A DNA stretch of 38,821 bases from Syntrophales bacterium (GCA_028718565.1 JAQULO010000013.1:1-38821); one strand, 5' to 3'; positions 26,613 to 37,029 are shown, counted from the stretch's first letter. The notes: generated from the letters alone by a model not told the origin. A program made the numbers and translations.

Positions 26613-28271
26613 ATGATAAATGAGGAAACCTTAAGACAGCATGTTGCGGCATCTGACTTCCGAAACCTCTCTCAATTCTATAAAGAGTATAAACCTCGTC
26701 TGCTGGAGCTTGTATTGCAGTATTTCATGGTGGAGCCCAGCATCTCAGATCCAACTTTTGATTTTGTACTTAATTCTGAAAAAGGAAAACGGAAGGTCGC
26801 TGCCTATATTGATCTTTTCGGGGAAGCGATTCAGGGACAGGTGGATCTTTTCATCACGGGTCAGCAAAATGCGGGGATTGAAAATGCAAGAGAAGGTTCT
26901 CAAATTGGAGATGCTCTAGGATTTCTCTATACTTTTAAAAAAGCGTTATGGCAATGCATTGTTGAACATAATTCAACAACCAGTGGTGTGGGTAAACGTA
27001 TTGATTTGACAGACTTTCAGATTGTAGATTTCTTGTGCGAGTACGCCGACCAAACCCAGGCAAAATATTTTACGAAAACGGCCAAGGAAATTATCGTCCA
27101 CAATGCAGACAGGCTTGTTAAGCTCCAGAAGTTTACCACCGATATGGTCTACAATTTAAGTGAAGAAAAAGTTTTTTATCTTGCCAGAATGGCAATTATC
27201 GATATTTATAATCTTCAGGGCGAGGTTCTGGTCTTTCAAGACGACAGGAAAATCACCGATAGCTTAAAGACCCTTTCAAACATCCTCCAGGAGGACCTTG
27301 AAACGCTTATTGAGAAAGCTACTCATTTCCAGATAACGCTTGTGGGAGATCATGCCGATAAAATCTTTACCCCCGATGATCAATTAGTGCAGTCCGACAA
27401 ATTCACCCTGAAATTCATTATTAAACCGATTAACGATACCAAGCGTTCCGCACCCCTGGGCGTTTTCATTCTTCACGATAGGGGGCACTATTTTACATTT
27501 ACCAAGTTCGAAAAGTTCCTGCTCGACCAATTGGCATCCTTTGTCGGCGCCGTTACAGCCAATTGCCGAATGACTTCAGAAATAGAAGAAAAGAGAAAAG
27601 AACTGGGCTTGTTGGCGGGACGCCTCATTTCTATACAAGAAGCGGAAAGAAAAAGAATCGCCGCCGTCATGCACGATACAGTCGTACAAACTATGGCGGG
27701 CGTGGGCTATAAGGCGCTTTACTGCCAGCAGCTCATCCACAAACATCCTGATAAACTTGAAAATGAACTGGATCTTCTGATCACCAACATAAACAGTGCC
27801 ATCAAAGAATCTCGCGAAGTCATTAAAAAACTTCGCCCCCCCGTGCTCGATGGCGTGGGGATCATGGCTGCTTTCAATGACCTCCTCAATGAGTTCAAGG
27901 GGGAGAACAATATTGACATTAAATTCACTCATCCGAAGGTCGTTCAGATAGATTCGCACAAGGCAACATCACTATACCGCATTTTGCAAGAGTCATTAGT
28001 AAATATCAAAAAACATTCCGCCGCCACAATGGTCAGCGTCTCAGTGAAATACGTAGACGAAAAAAAGTTAATGATGGAAATTGCGGATAACGGGCGAGGA
28101 CTGCCACTTGCGAGTGACAGAAAAAGTCATAATAAAACAGGAGTCGGGTTGCTGATTATGCGGGAGCGCATCGAGGAACTTCAGGGGAAACTTTACTTAA
28201 CCTCTGAGATAGGAAAGGGATGCAAAATATCGGCTGTCATTCCTCTACAGGATGGTGAAGCAAATGAATAA
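26613..28271 (+). CDS. Cytosolic sensor histidine kinase (HisKA_3/NarX-type)
   Basis: RLISIQEAERKRIAAVMHDTVVQTMAGVGYKALY (H-box), HATPase motifs LYRILQESLVNIKKHSAA, MMEIADNGRGLP, GVGLLIMRERIEELQG. No TM segments. Start ATG 26613 within ORF 26586..28271. Confidence 0.9.
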   Translation: MINEETLRQHVAASDFRNLSQFYKEYKPRLLELVLQYFMVEPSISDPTFDFVLNSEKGKRKVAAYIDLFGEAIQGQVDLFITGQQNAGIENAREGSQIGDALGFLYTFKKALWQCIVEHNSTTSGVGKRIDLTDFQIVDFLCEYADQTQAKYFTKTAKEIIVHNADRLVKLQKFTTDMVYNLSEEKVFYLARMAIIDIYNLQGEVLVFQDDRKITDSLKTLSNILQEDLETLIEKATHFQITLVGDHADKIFTPDDQLVQSDKFTLKFIIKPINDTKRSAPLGVFILHDRGHYFTFTKFEKFLLDQLASFVGAVTANCRMTSEIEEKRKELGLLAGRLISIQEAERKRIAAVMHDTVVQTMAGVGYKALYCQQLIHKHPDKLENELDLLITNINSAIKESREVIKKLRPPVLDGVGIMAAFNDLLNEFKGENNIDIKFTHPKVVQIDSHKATSLYRILQESLVNIKKHSAATMVSVSVKYVDEKKLMMEIADNGRGLPLASDRKSHNKTGVGLLIMRERIEELQGKLYLTSEIGKGCKISAVIPLQDGEANE

Positions 28272-28926
28272 ATACAAAGTCCTTATTGTAGATGATCATG
28301 AAATTGTGAGAGAAGGGTTGAAATCCCTTTTAGGTCTGGAGGACAATATCGAGAGCGTAGGTGAGGCAAGTTCCTGTATGGAATGTCTTACGTTAATGGA
28401 AAATCAGAAATTCGATGTCGTCCTGATGGACATTAAAATGCCGGGCGTAGACGGTATCGAGTCTACCCGACTGGTAAAGGAGAAGTACCCAAAAACTAAG
28501 GTAATTTTGCTGACAAACTATGATGATGAGGCATTTGTGCTTGGAGGCCTCAAGGTAGGAGCGGACGCCTATGTCTTAAAAGATGTGAGAACGGGCGATC
28601 TGGTCAATATTGTGAATAATGTTCTGATGAATAAATTCTATGTTGATCCCGGCATTGCTGGAAAAATCATTGAGCGTTTGAGCGATTCCGTATTTGCAAA
28701 GGCATCTCTTCCCCCAACACGCCCCCATTTTTCTCAGAGAGAACTTCAAATGCTGGAATATCTGGTCAAAGGAATGTCGAACAAAGAAATGGCGAACAAA
28801 GCACATCTTTCTATAGATACCATCAAGGCTCACATCAGAAACATCTACAAAAAAATGGACGTAACAAGCCGGGCCAAAGCCGTCAGGAAGGCTATTGAGG
28901 ATGGCGTTATCTGTTTACCCCGATAG
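28264..28926 (+). CDS. NarL/LuxR-family response regulator
   Basis: KVLIVDDHEIVREGLKSLL, FDVVLMDIKMPGVDGIE, C-terminal LuxR HTH FSQRELQMLEYLVKGMSNKEMANKAHLSIDTIKAHIRNIYKKMDV. ATG overlaps the kinase stop by 8 bp. Confidence 0.95.
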   Translation: MNKYKVLIVDDHEIVREGLKSLLGLEDNIESVGEASSCMECLTLMENQKFDVVLMDIKMPGVDGIESTRLVKEKYPKTKVILLTNYDDEAFVLGGLKVGADAYVLKDVRTGDLVNIVNNVLMNKFYVDPGIAGKIIERLSDSVFAKASLPPTRPHFSQRELQMLEYLVKGMSNKEMANKAHLSIDTIKAHIRNIYKKMDVTSRAKAVRKAIEDGVICLPR

Positions 28927-29025
28927 TCGGCGCATTTTCTCACACCAACGTCTTCTTTGACACTTACAAAAGGCACATCTCACCTTTTAACATTCAATAT
29001 TTCACTACTTCGTGTAATTGAAAAA

Positions 29026-29041
29026 ATCACGAATCCGTGAT
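29026..29041. promoter_or_regulatory. Inverted repeat ATCACG-AATC-CGTGAT (candidate operator)
   Basis: Perfect 6-bp inverted repeat in the gap between the NarL-type regulator gene and the OYE reductase gene. Confidence 0.25.
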
Positions 29042-29186
29042 GTGTTACCCTCGTTACATGGATAGGCGGACCCCTCGCATGCCTGGAGTCGCTGCATCGC
29101 ATGGTTCAAGGGAAACCTCGAGGAATAATTCCGGCCATGACAAGCCAAAAGACCCTGTGCCATTATAAGGGAGAGGAAAATTTGAA

Positions 29187-31076
29187 ATGAAAAACGAATT
29201 AAAGGCATTGTTTAATCCCTTACATATTGGCCCCTTAACGCTTAAGAACAGGCTGGTATTTTCTGCGATGGGGCAGAATGTCAAAAATTGGGCTGAATTT
29301 TTATCCATCAGGGCCAAAGGAGGCGTCGGCCTTGTGATGGTTCCAAGCGGTATGATCATGCGGGATGCGGCTGATCAAATTTTTCATATCCATGCGGACA
29401 AATTTATTCCGGGATTAGCGGAGATTGCACAAGCCTTGCATGCTCACGGAGCGAAGGTCGGGATACAGATCCATCACCAGGGAAGACAGTCGCACTTTCC
29501 GGACACCCCGGTGGCTCCGTCGCCGATACCCTGTCCCGTAACGAGGCGGATGCCCAGAGAACTGACGCGGGATGAAATTCTGAACCTCGTCGAAGAATAT
29601 TCCGATGGGGTCAGACGAGCGCGAGATGCCGGCTTCGATATGGCTGAGATCCATGGCGCTCACGGTTACCTGGTCAACCAGTTCCTGGCGGCCCGCAGCA
29701 ATCAAAGAAGGGACGAATACGGAGGAGATGCCGTCAAAAGAGCCCGGTTTCTGGTTGAAATCATAAGCAGATCTCGTGACAAGGTGGAAAGCTCTTTTCC
29801 GATTTGCTGCCGGATCAATGCGATCGACGGTATCGAGGGCGGGTTGACCATCGAAGACAGCAAGTTGACGGCCCGGCTGGCCGAGCAAGCCGGAGCAAGT
29901 CTGATCAACGTTTCGGGAGGCGTTTACGGCTACCCCATTACGATCCCCTCTCTATATTCGCCTCCGGCGATTTATGCCGAATATGCCGCGCAGATAAAAG
30001 AAGTCATCAAAATACCCGTCTGCGTGGCAGGACATATCGATGATATTCAATCGGCGGATCGGATGGTCAGGGATGGTAAGGTGGATCTCATCGCTCTGGG
30101 GCGCCCATTGTTGACCGATCCCGAATTGCCCAACAAGGCAATGCGCGGAGAACTTCACCGGATTCGGCCTTGCCTGTACTGCAACAACGGTTGCATGGCC
30201 CATCTGGAGGCTCGTTCACTCGCAAGTCCCTGCACCGTTAATCCCTGGGTGGAGCGGGCGGTTCTGACAGACTGTGCCGCGGCGGAAATCGTCAAGAAAG
30301 TCGTAATCGTCGGTGGTGGATTGGCGGGACTCGAGGCTGCCAGAATCGCCTCTTTACGGGGCCATAAAGTAAACCTTTACGAAAAGGAAAATAATCTGGG
30401 GGGACAATGGATACTTGCAGCGGTTCCTCCGTCCAAGGATTCTTTTTTACGCTACCTCAAGTGGTTGATCAGTGAGGTCGAGTTGGCCGGAGTCGAAATC
30501 AGGCTGAACCGAACCTTTGCCGTGCACGACCTTCGTGCGGAAGATCCGGACACGGTCATCCTCGCTACGGGAGCTTTCCCGGCCATCCCCCCTGTACCTG
30601 GAATCGAAAATGCGACAACGGCTTGGAAAGTTTTGCAAGGAAAAGCTCAAGTCGGTGCGAATGTGCTCATTGTAGGAGGAAATGCCACCGGCTTGGAGGT
30701 CGCTCACCTTTTGGCGGTTCAAGGCAAAAGGGTGACGGTCATCGAAATGACTGCCCGATTTGGTGCGGATATGCCGCCCACGGTCCGCTGGCACCTTAGA
30801 AAATTGTTGGATGAACACGGGGTCCGCCTGATGCCGCTGGTCAAATTGAAGGAAATCGGTCCTGATAACGACGTGAGTGTTGAGGCGAAGGATGGTGAAG
30901 AGACATGGTCCGAGTTCAGCGATGTCATTCTGGCCACCGGAGTACGCTCGCGTAATGAACTCAAAGCTTCGCTGGAATCGGTTGCCCGTGAACTATACGT
31001 CATAGGAGATGCCAAACAGCCCAGGAGCGGCCTGGAGGCTATAGCAGAAGGAGCTGAGGTAGGCCTGCTTATCTAA
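29187..31076 (+). CDS. OYE-family FMN / 4Fe-4S / FAD oxidoreductase (2,4-dienoyl-CoA reductase / enoate reductase type)
   Basis: LFNPLHIGPLTLKNRLVFSAMG, GAHGYLVNQFLAARSNQRRDEYGG, cluster ligands CLYCNNGC...C, FAD motif VVIVGGGLAGLEAARIASLRGHKVNLYE, NAD motif VLIVGGNATGLEVA. Confidence 0.93.
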   Translation: MKNELKALFNPLHIGPLTLKNRLVFSAMGQNVKNWAEFLSIRAKGGVGLVMVPSGMIMRDAADQIFHIHADKFIPGLAEIAQALHAHGAKVGIQIHHQGRQSHFPDTPVAPSPIPCPVTRRMPRELTRDEILNLVEEYSDGVRRARDAGFDMAEIHGAHGYLVNQFLAARSNQRRDEYGGDAVKRARFLVEIISRSRDKVESSFPICCRINAIDGIEGGLTIEDSKLTARLAEQAGASLINVSGGVYGYPITIPSLYSPPAIYAEYAAQIKEVIKIPVCVAGHIDDIQSADRMVRDGKVDLIALGRPLLTDPELPNKAMRGELHRIRPCLYCNNGCMAHLEARSLASPCTVNPWVERAVLTDCAAAEIVKKVVIVGGGLAGLEAARIASLRGHKVNLYEKENNLGGQWILAAVPPSKDSFLRYLKWLISEVELAGVEIRLNRTFAVHDLRAEDPDTVILATGAFPAIPPVPGIENATTAWKVLQGKAQVGANVLIVGGNATGLEVAHLLAVQGKRVTVIEMTARFGADMPPTVRWHLRKLLDEHGVRLMPLVKLKEIGPDNDVSVEAKDGEETWSEFSDVILATGVRSRNELKASLESVARELYVIGDAKQPRSGLEAIAEGAEVGLLI

Positions 31077-31111
31077 CAAATATCAATATAATAAAAAAGG
31101 GGGACTTTGAT

Positions 31112-32764
31112 ATGAATCAGACAAAAAACTTAACACCTGTTCCCAACATCCCAAATTATAAAGAACGTGTCAAGAAACACAAAGCCGACGGTCTTTGGAG
31201 GTCAGATACCCTTGACATGATTTTTGATAGATCCGTGGCAAAATTCCCTAACAAGATTGCGATTATCGACGATTACGGGCAGCTAACATACCAACAATTT
31301 AAAGATCAGAGCGATCTTGTCGCCGCCAATTTAAGGAGCCATGGCATCGGCCGAGGAGATGTGGTCACCATTCAACTGCCGAACTGGAAAGAGTTTGCTA
31401 TTGCGGTATATGCCATTTCCAGAATAGGGGCCATTTGCATGCCCATCAGCACAAATTATCGCCTGCACGATGCGGGCAGCATGATACAACGGGCAGGGGC
31501 CAAGGCACTGATCCTCCCAGCCAATTTTCTTAATTTTGATTTTGCCGACATGGCAATCCAGCTCCAGTCGCAAGTAGAATCGCTTGAACATGTCTGGGTA
31601 GTGGGAGAAGGCGACAGGCACGGACTTTCGTCATGGAGCGATTTAATGAAACCTGTGGGCCAGCCCGTTGAAAGGGCTGGAAAACCGGATGATGTCGCTT
31701 TGCTTTTTTATTCTTCGGGTACCACGGGAGTCCCAAAGGGCGTTATGCACTCCCATTCCACCTTCATTCAGTCTTATATACGGTCTTTGACTGCATTAAA
31801 CCAATATAATGATACACTTGTGGGCATAGTGGTAGTGCCGGCTATGCTGTCCTATGGCATCGTCCAAACATCCCTACATCTTCATGTTGGCGGGACAGTC
31901 ATATTGTGTGAACGTTATAAAATTGACCGTATGGTTGAATTGATCCTCCAGTACGGCATCAATCATCTCCCCCTTGTGCCACCACATGTGTTTGACCTTG
32001 TAAAATACGTGGAAGAACATCCGGAAGTGAAGATTGCAACCCTGAAAACCATACTAGCGTCCGGCGCTGCGACGCCGCCGGCATTGCTAAAAAAAGTCCA
32101 TGACTATTTTGGTGCAATGATACAATCAGCATATGGCTTGTCGGAGCATCTCGCCATAACCTGTACGATACCCGATACGCCGATCGAGCTGGTATCCACG
32201 ACGATAGGAGTGCCCATGCATCCTGCGACAGAAATAGACATCCTGGACAACAGCGGGAACAGATGTCCGACAGGAGTAACCGGTGAAATCACGTCACGGG
32301 GTCCGGAACTTTTTCTTGGTTATTATGGACAGCCCGAACTAACCGCCTCCGTTCTTACGCCTGACGGTTGGTTTAGAACCGGAGATCTCGGATTCATCGG
32401 TGATGACGGATATCTGCGCATCGTAGGGCGCAAGAAAGAAATGATCATTCGGGGCGGCTTGAATATCGATCCAAAGGAAATAGAAGAACTGCTTGAAAAA
32501 TATCCGAAGGTGGCACAGGTCGCCATTATCGGTATGCCGGACGAACGGCTGGGTGAAAAAGTCTGTGCCTGCATCATTCCGAAATCCCAGGACCAGGCTC
32601 CAACCATGGAAGAAATCAATTCCTTTCTGCGTGAAAAGGGGCTTTCATCTCAAAAGCTCCCCCAGCAACTGGAAATCATGAAAGAATTCCCCATGACAGC
32701 GACCTTTAAAGTGAGAAAGACCATCATACGGGATGATCTTGTTAAAAAAGTGCAAAACAAATAA
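31112..32764 (+). CDS. AMP-dependent CoA ligase, copy A
   Basis: LLFYSSGTTGVPKGVMHSHST, AYGLSEH, GWFRTGDLGFIGDDGYLRIVGRKKEMIIRGGLNIDPKEIEELL, FKVRKT. Close paralogue of 35380..37029. Confidence 0.94.
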   Translation: MNQTKNLTPVPNIPNYKERVKKHKADGLWRSDTLDMIFDRSVAKFPNKIAIIDDYGQLTYQQFKDQSDLVAANLRSHGIGRGDVVTIQLPNWKEFAIAVYAISRIGAICMPISTNYRLHDAGSMIQRAGAKALILPANFLNFDFADMAIQLQSQVESLEHVWVVGEGDRHGLSSWSDLMKPVGQPVERAGKPDDVALLFYSSGTTGVPKGVMHSHSTFIQSYIRSLTALNQYNDTLVGIVVVPAMLSYGIVQTSLHLHVGGTVILCERYKIDRMVELILQYGINHLPLVPPHVFDLVKYVEEHPEVKIATLKTILASGAATPPALLKKVHDYFGAMIQSAYGLSEHLAITCTIPDTPIELVSTTIGVPMHPATEIDILDNSGNRCPTGVTGEITSRGPELFLGYYGQPELTASVLTPDGWFRTGDLGFIGDDGYLRIVGRKKEMIIRGGLNIDPKEIEELLEKYPKVAQVAIIGMPDERLGEKVCACIIPKSQDQAPTMEEINSFLREKGLSSQKLPQQLEIMKEFPMTATFKVRKTIIRDDLVKKVQNK

Positions 32765-32906
32765 ACGCGAAATGGTCCCAATGTTAAATATTTAGGAAAT
32801 GGCGGTCAAAACGTAACGAAAGTTTTAGCGAAAGGAGAGAAGTAAGTTCATGCAAGTTAAAAGGCCTAACTTAGGCATGAGTTAATGAAACGAGACTAGA
32901 CTGTTT

Positions 32907-32934
32907 TTATGTACTTCGGGTTGGAAGTACATAA
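32907..32934. promoter_or_regulatory. Hairpin in the leader of the acyl-CoA dehydrogenase gene
   Basis: TTATGTACTTC-GGGTTG-GAAGTACATAA: perfect 11-bp stem, no U-tract. Confidence 0.5.
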
Positions 32935-32973
32935 GCATCCCCAAAAAATCAAAATGACGGAGGAAGAAATTAA

Positions 32974-34149
32974 ATGAAGTTCAATACAAAGAATTTTAAA
33001 TTACCGGAGCAGTTGGACAGCTTAAAGGCGGCATTGCCGGAGTTTGTTCAGACAGAGATAGACCCGATAGGAGTAGAAATGAACCGGACACGTCAGTGGT
33101 CGAACAAACTTTTTCCCCTACTGCGTGAGGCGGGTTTGCTCGGGCTTCGTGTGCCCAAGGAATACGGGGGGTACGGATTGACGTATTCGCAGTACTGGCC
33201 CCTAATGGAAGAGCTTGCAAAGACCCACGGAGGGTGCCGCATGCCTGTTCACGGGCAAAATGGCATGTGGGGCATGATACACAATTACGGTACCAAGGAG
33301 CAGAAGAAAAAGTATCTATCAACATGGTTGGAGAAGCAAGTGCCTGTCTTCGCCCTCACCGAGCCGGAAACAGGAACCGGTGTGGATATCAAAATGACAG
33401 CCACAAAACAAGGCGATTATTACATCCTGAACGGTACCAAGTGGCTGATAAGTTTTTCTGATATAGGTACGTTCTTTCATGTGGTCTGTTATACCGGAGA
33501 CAGATCTCTGGGAGCCAAGGGGATAAGCATGATTCTCGTAGATGCGGGGACTCCCGGCATGGAGATAGAAGACCACGGTGAATTTATGGGATGCAGAGCA
33601 AGTGCTCATCACATCGTACGTTTCAAGGACTGCAAGGTGCCGGTGAAAAATCTCTTGGGCCAGGAGGGGCAGGGTCTTGAAGTAGCTCTGAAAGGCTTTC
33701 TCGATCCCAGTCGTCTCAGCATTGCGATAAGTTGCCTGGGTGCCTGTCAGAAGATGCTGGAACTTTCCGTAGCCTTCGCCAAGCAGAGGATAACGTTTGG
33801 AAAACCTATCGCTGACAGGCAGGCCGTGCAGATGATGCTGGCGGATATGGCGGTTGATATTCATGCCCTGCGGACCATGATTGCAGACTGTACCCGCAGG
33901 TATGACGCCGGGGAAAAAGCAGCCGCACAGATATCCATGTGCAAGCTCTTTGGTGTCGAATCAACAAAGCGGGTATCGGATAATGCCCTGTTAATCCATG
34001 GCGGCATTGGCACTTGTTCCGTTTCCATGATTGAGCAGCTTTATCGCGATGTGCGTGAGCTCTGGTTTGAGGAAGGCACTCCCACAGTCCAGCGCACGGT
34101 TATAGGCAGGGATGTTTTGGGCAAAGCAATTCGTTCCGTAGGCAAATAG
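32974..34149 (+). CDS. Acyl-CoA dehydrogenase
   Basis: FALTEPETGTGVDIKMTATKQGDYYILNGTKWLIS, RITFGKPIADRQAVQMMLADMAVD, LLIHGGIGTC..., REVLGKAI-like end. Confidence 0.94.
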   Translation: MKFNTKNFKLPEQLDSLKAALPEFVQTEIDPIGVEMNRTRQWSNKLFPLLREAGLLGLRVPKEYGGYGLTYSQYWPLMEELAKTHGGCRMPVHGQNGMWGMIHNYGTKEQKKKYLSTWLEKQVPVFALTEPETGTGVDIKMTATKQGDYYILNGTKWLISFSDIGTFFHVVCYTGDRSLGAKGISMILVDAGTPGMEIEDHGEFMGCRASAHHIVRFKDCKVPVKNLLGQEGQGLEVALKGFLDPSRLSIAISCLGACQKMLELSVAFAKQRITFGKPIADRQAVQMMLADMAVDIHALRTMIADCTRRYDAGEKAAAQISMCKLFGVESTKRVSDNALLIHGGIGTCSVSMIEQLYRDVRELWFEEGTPTVQRTVIGRDVLGKAIRSVGK

Positions 34150-34298
34150 GTACTAAGCGATTGAAACCAAGCATTTTTCGGGAGGCGGTGAACACTTTCA
34201 ACCGCCACGGGGAGATGATTAACTGGACTGGGAGTTTTTCAGCAGTCTCATAAAGCTGTACGATGCAAGATTGCATAATACGAAAAGGAGGTATCTTC

Positions 34299-35186
34299 AT
34301 GGATAATGTATTAGTGATAGGCGCCGGTTATATGGGCGAAGGGATCACACAGGTGGTAGCCCAGGCAGGCTACAAGGTCTATCTGCAGGATGTGAACCCG
34401 AAGGCCTTGGAACATGCTCTGGCACAAATCAAATGGTCGACCGACAAACTTGCCGGCAAGGGAAAAATCAAGGAGAGCGCTAAGGCTGTGCAGGACCGGA
34501 TTATCCCGGTCAAGGACCTTTCGATAGCGCCCAAATGCCAGTGGGTCATTGAAGTGGTGTACGACGACGAAAAGATGAAGAAGGAACTTTTTCAAAGCCT
34601 GGATGCGGTATGCCCCGTAGAGACTATACTTGCATCCAACACCGGCACCATACCGATCAGCCGGCTTGGATTACTTTCCAAGCATCCTGAACGGATCGTC
34701 GGTTTGCATTTCTTCGGCCCGGTGCCGATGATGCGTCTGGTAGAGGTCATCAAAGCCGATAAGACATCCGATGCCGTTTTCAATAAAACGGTGGAATTCG
34801 CCTATTCCATCGATAAGGACCCGGTTAAAGTCATGCGGGATATCCCCGCATTTGCCCTGAACCGGGTATACGGTTCGGCCATCCACGAGGCTCTCAGGCT
34901 GGTGGAAGAGGGAATTGCTTCGCCCGAGGATATCGATAAGGGAATGCGTCTTGGCTTCGGCTGGAACATTGGGCCCTTCGAAATCGCCGATAACTCCGGC
35001 CTTGATAGCCATATGCGCGGAGGCCAGGCACTCGAGGCTGTCGGCGCCGGCAATATTTCCGGCAACTCGAAACTGATGGAAAAAATGGTAGCGGCCGGCC
35101 GCCTCGGCAGAAAAGTCGGGAAAGGATTTTATGACTATACTCCCGACGGCAAAAAGACCCCCTTTGACGTTACTACTTTGAAATGA
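34299..35186 (+). CDS. 3-hydroxyacyl-CoA dehydrogenase
   Basis: VLVIGAGYMGEGITQVVAQAGYKVYLQDVN, ILASNTGTIPISRL, RIVGLHFFGPVPMMRLVEVI, AFALNRVYGSAIHEALRLVEEGIAS. AAAAGGAGG RBS before ATG 34299. Confidence 0.95.
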   Translation: MDNVLVIGAGYMGEGITQVVAQAGYKVYLQDVNPKALEHALAQIKWSTDKLAGKGKIKESAKAVQDRIIPVKDLSIAPKCQWVIEVVYDDEKMKKELFQSLDAVCPVETILASNTGTIPISRLGLLSKHPERIVGLHFFGPVPMMRLVEVIKADKTSDAVFNKTVEFAYSIDKDPVKVMRDIPAFALNRVYGSAIHEALRLVEEGIASPEDIDKGMRLGFGWNIGPFEIADNSGLDSHMRGGQALEAVGAGNISGNSKLMEKMVAAGRLGRKVGKGFYDYTPDGKKTPFDVTTLK

Positions 35187-35379
35187 GTCAATATCTTGGG
35201 CGGGCGTGTTGTCGAATACCCCTGCCAACAGTAAACAGCTATTAGATGTTGCGATAGGCCCGAGATCAATTTACTAACGACCTCAAAGCCTTAGTGTTAA
35301 GCGGCTGATTTTATGACGACACATAAGCGTTTTGATCTCAGTAGTGATACCAGAACCAAATACGTAAGGAGGGCTTAAG

Positions 35380-37029
35380 ATGAGTCAGACAGAGAAGTCA
35401 AGATTTGTTCCCAACGTTCCGGATTATGAAGAGCGCGCGGAGAAGTACAAGTCTGCCGGTTTTTGGGGACGGGAGACATTTGATGTGATTTTTGACAGAG
35501 CGGCGGAAAAATACCGGGACAAAATTGCGGTCATCGACGACTACGGGCAGTTGACTTATCAACAGCTTAAAAATCAGATCGACACGGTAGCCACCAACTT
35601 AAGCCGCCAGGGCATTGGCCGGGGTGATGTGGTCACCGTTCAGTTGCCGAACTGGAAAGAGTCTCTCGTTGCAATACATGCCGTTTCCAGATTAGGGGCC
35701 GTTTGCATGCCCATCAGCCCGAATTCCCGCCTGCTCGATCTCAGCAGCATGATGCAACGGGCAGGGGCCAAAGCGTTGATCATCGCGGCCAATTTCCTTA
35801 AGTTTGATTTTGCCGACATGGCGGTCAAGCTGAAAGAGCAAGTTAAATCCATTGAACATGTCTGGGTGGTGGGAGAAGGCGACAGGCACGGACTTTCGTC
35901 GTGGAGCGATCTAATGAAGCCTATGGACCAGCCCATTCCGTCGGTCGCAAGGCCGGAGGAAATCTATATGCTTTATTTTTCTTCAGGCACCACAGGAGCC
36001 CCAAAGGGCATTATGCATTCCCATAACACGTGGCTATGGGGACTGCGTATGGCGCCACTCGTGTACAGAATGACTCCCGAGGATGTGGACTTGATCGTAT
36101 TGCCGGTTATGATGACCTATGGGATAGCCCACGCCTGCTCGGCACTGCAAATTGGCGGAAGGGTCATATTATCCGAGCGCTATGTAGTCGATCGCATGGT
36201 TGAATTGATTGTCAAGCACGATGTCACCTTCCTTCCCGTTGCGCCGCCCCATGTGTTTGACCTGATTAAATACGTGGAAAATCATCCGGGAGTGAAGATT
36301 ACAACCATGAGAACCCTGCAGGTGGGAGGAGGGCCTACACCTCCGGAATTATTGAGAAAAGTCAATAGGTATTTTGGAAGCATGGTATTATCCGAATACG
36401 GCATGTCGGAGCAAATCCCGCTGACCGCTACGACTGCCGATACGCCGATCGAACGGGTATCCACCTCCGTGGGATGGCCCAGTTATCCTGCGTCAGAAAT
36501 AAAACTCGTTGATGAAAACGGGAAACTCTGCCCGATAGGCGTACCCGGCGAAATCTTCACACGGGGCCCGGCACTTTTTCTGGGGTATTATGGAGACCCC
36601 GAACAAACCGCCGCCACGTTTACGTCCGACGGCTGGTTTAAGACCGGAGACCTGGGCGTGAACGCTGAAGATGGGTTGTTGAATCTTGTGGGCCGGAAAA
36701 AGGAGATGATCGTTCGGGGCGGTTTGAATATTGATCCCAAGGAAATAGAAGGTCTGCTGACACAACACCCGAAGGTAGGACAGGTTGCCATTATCGGCAT
36801 GCCGGATGAACGAATGGGTGAAAAAGTCTGTGCCTGCATCATTCCGAAATCCCAGGACCAGGCCCCAACCCTGGATGAAATCGTTTCCTTTTTACGTGAA
36901 AAAGGACTTCCATCTCAAAAACTCACCCAACAGCTTGAAATCATGAAAGAATTCCCCATTACCCCGACCTTCAAAGTGAGAAAGACCATCATGCGGGATA
37001 ATATTATTAAAAAAGCGCAAAAAAGATAG
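35380..37029 (+). CDS. AMP-dependent CoA ligase, copy B
   Basis: LYFSSGTTGAPKGIMHSHNT, EYGMSEQIPLT, GWFKTGDLGVNAEDGLLNLVGRKKEMIVRGGLNIDPKEIEGLL. Near full-length paralogue of 31112..32764. Confidence 0.94.
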   Translation: MSQTEKSRFVPNVPDYEERAEKYKSAGFWGRETFDVIFDRAAEKYRDKIAVIDDYGQLTYQQLKNQIDTVATNLSRQGIGRGDVVTVQLPNWKESLVAIHAVSRLGAVCMPISPNSRLLDLSSMMQRAGAKALIIAANFLKFDFADMAVKLKEQVKSIEHVWVVGEGDRHGLSSWSDLMKPMDQPIPSVARPEEIYMLYFSSGTTGAPKGIMHSHNTWLWGLRMAPLVYRMTPEDVDLIVLPVMMTYGIAHACSALQIGGRVILSERYVVDRMVELIVKHDVTFLPVAPPHVFDLIKYVENHPGVKITTMRTLQVGGGPTPPELLRKVNRYFGSMVLSEYGMSEQIPLTATTADTPIERVSTSVGWPSYPASEIKLVDENGKLCPIGVPGEIFTRGPALFLGYYGDPEQTAATFTSDGWFKTGDLGVNAEDGLLNLVGRKKEMIVRGGLNIDPKEIEGLLTQHPKVGQVAIIGMPDERMGEKVCACIIPKSQDQAPTLDEIVSFLREKGLPSQKLTQQLEIMKEFPITPTFKVRKTIMRDNIIKKAQKR

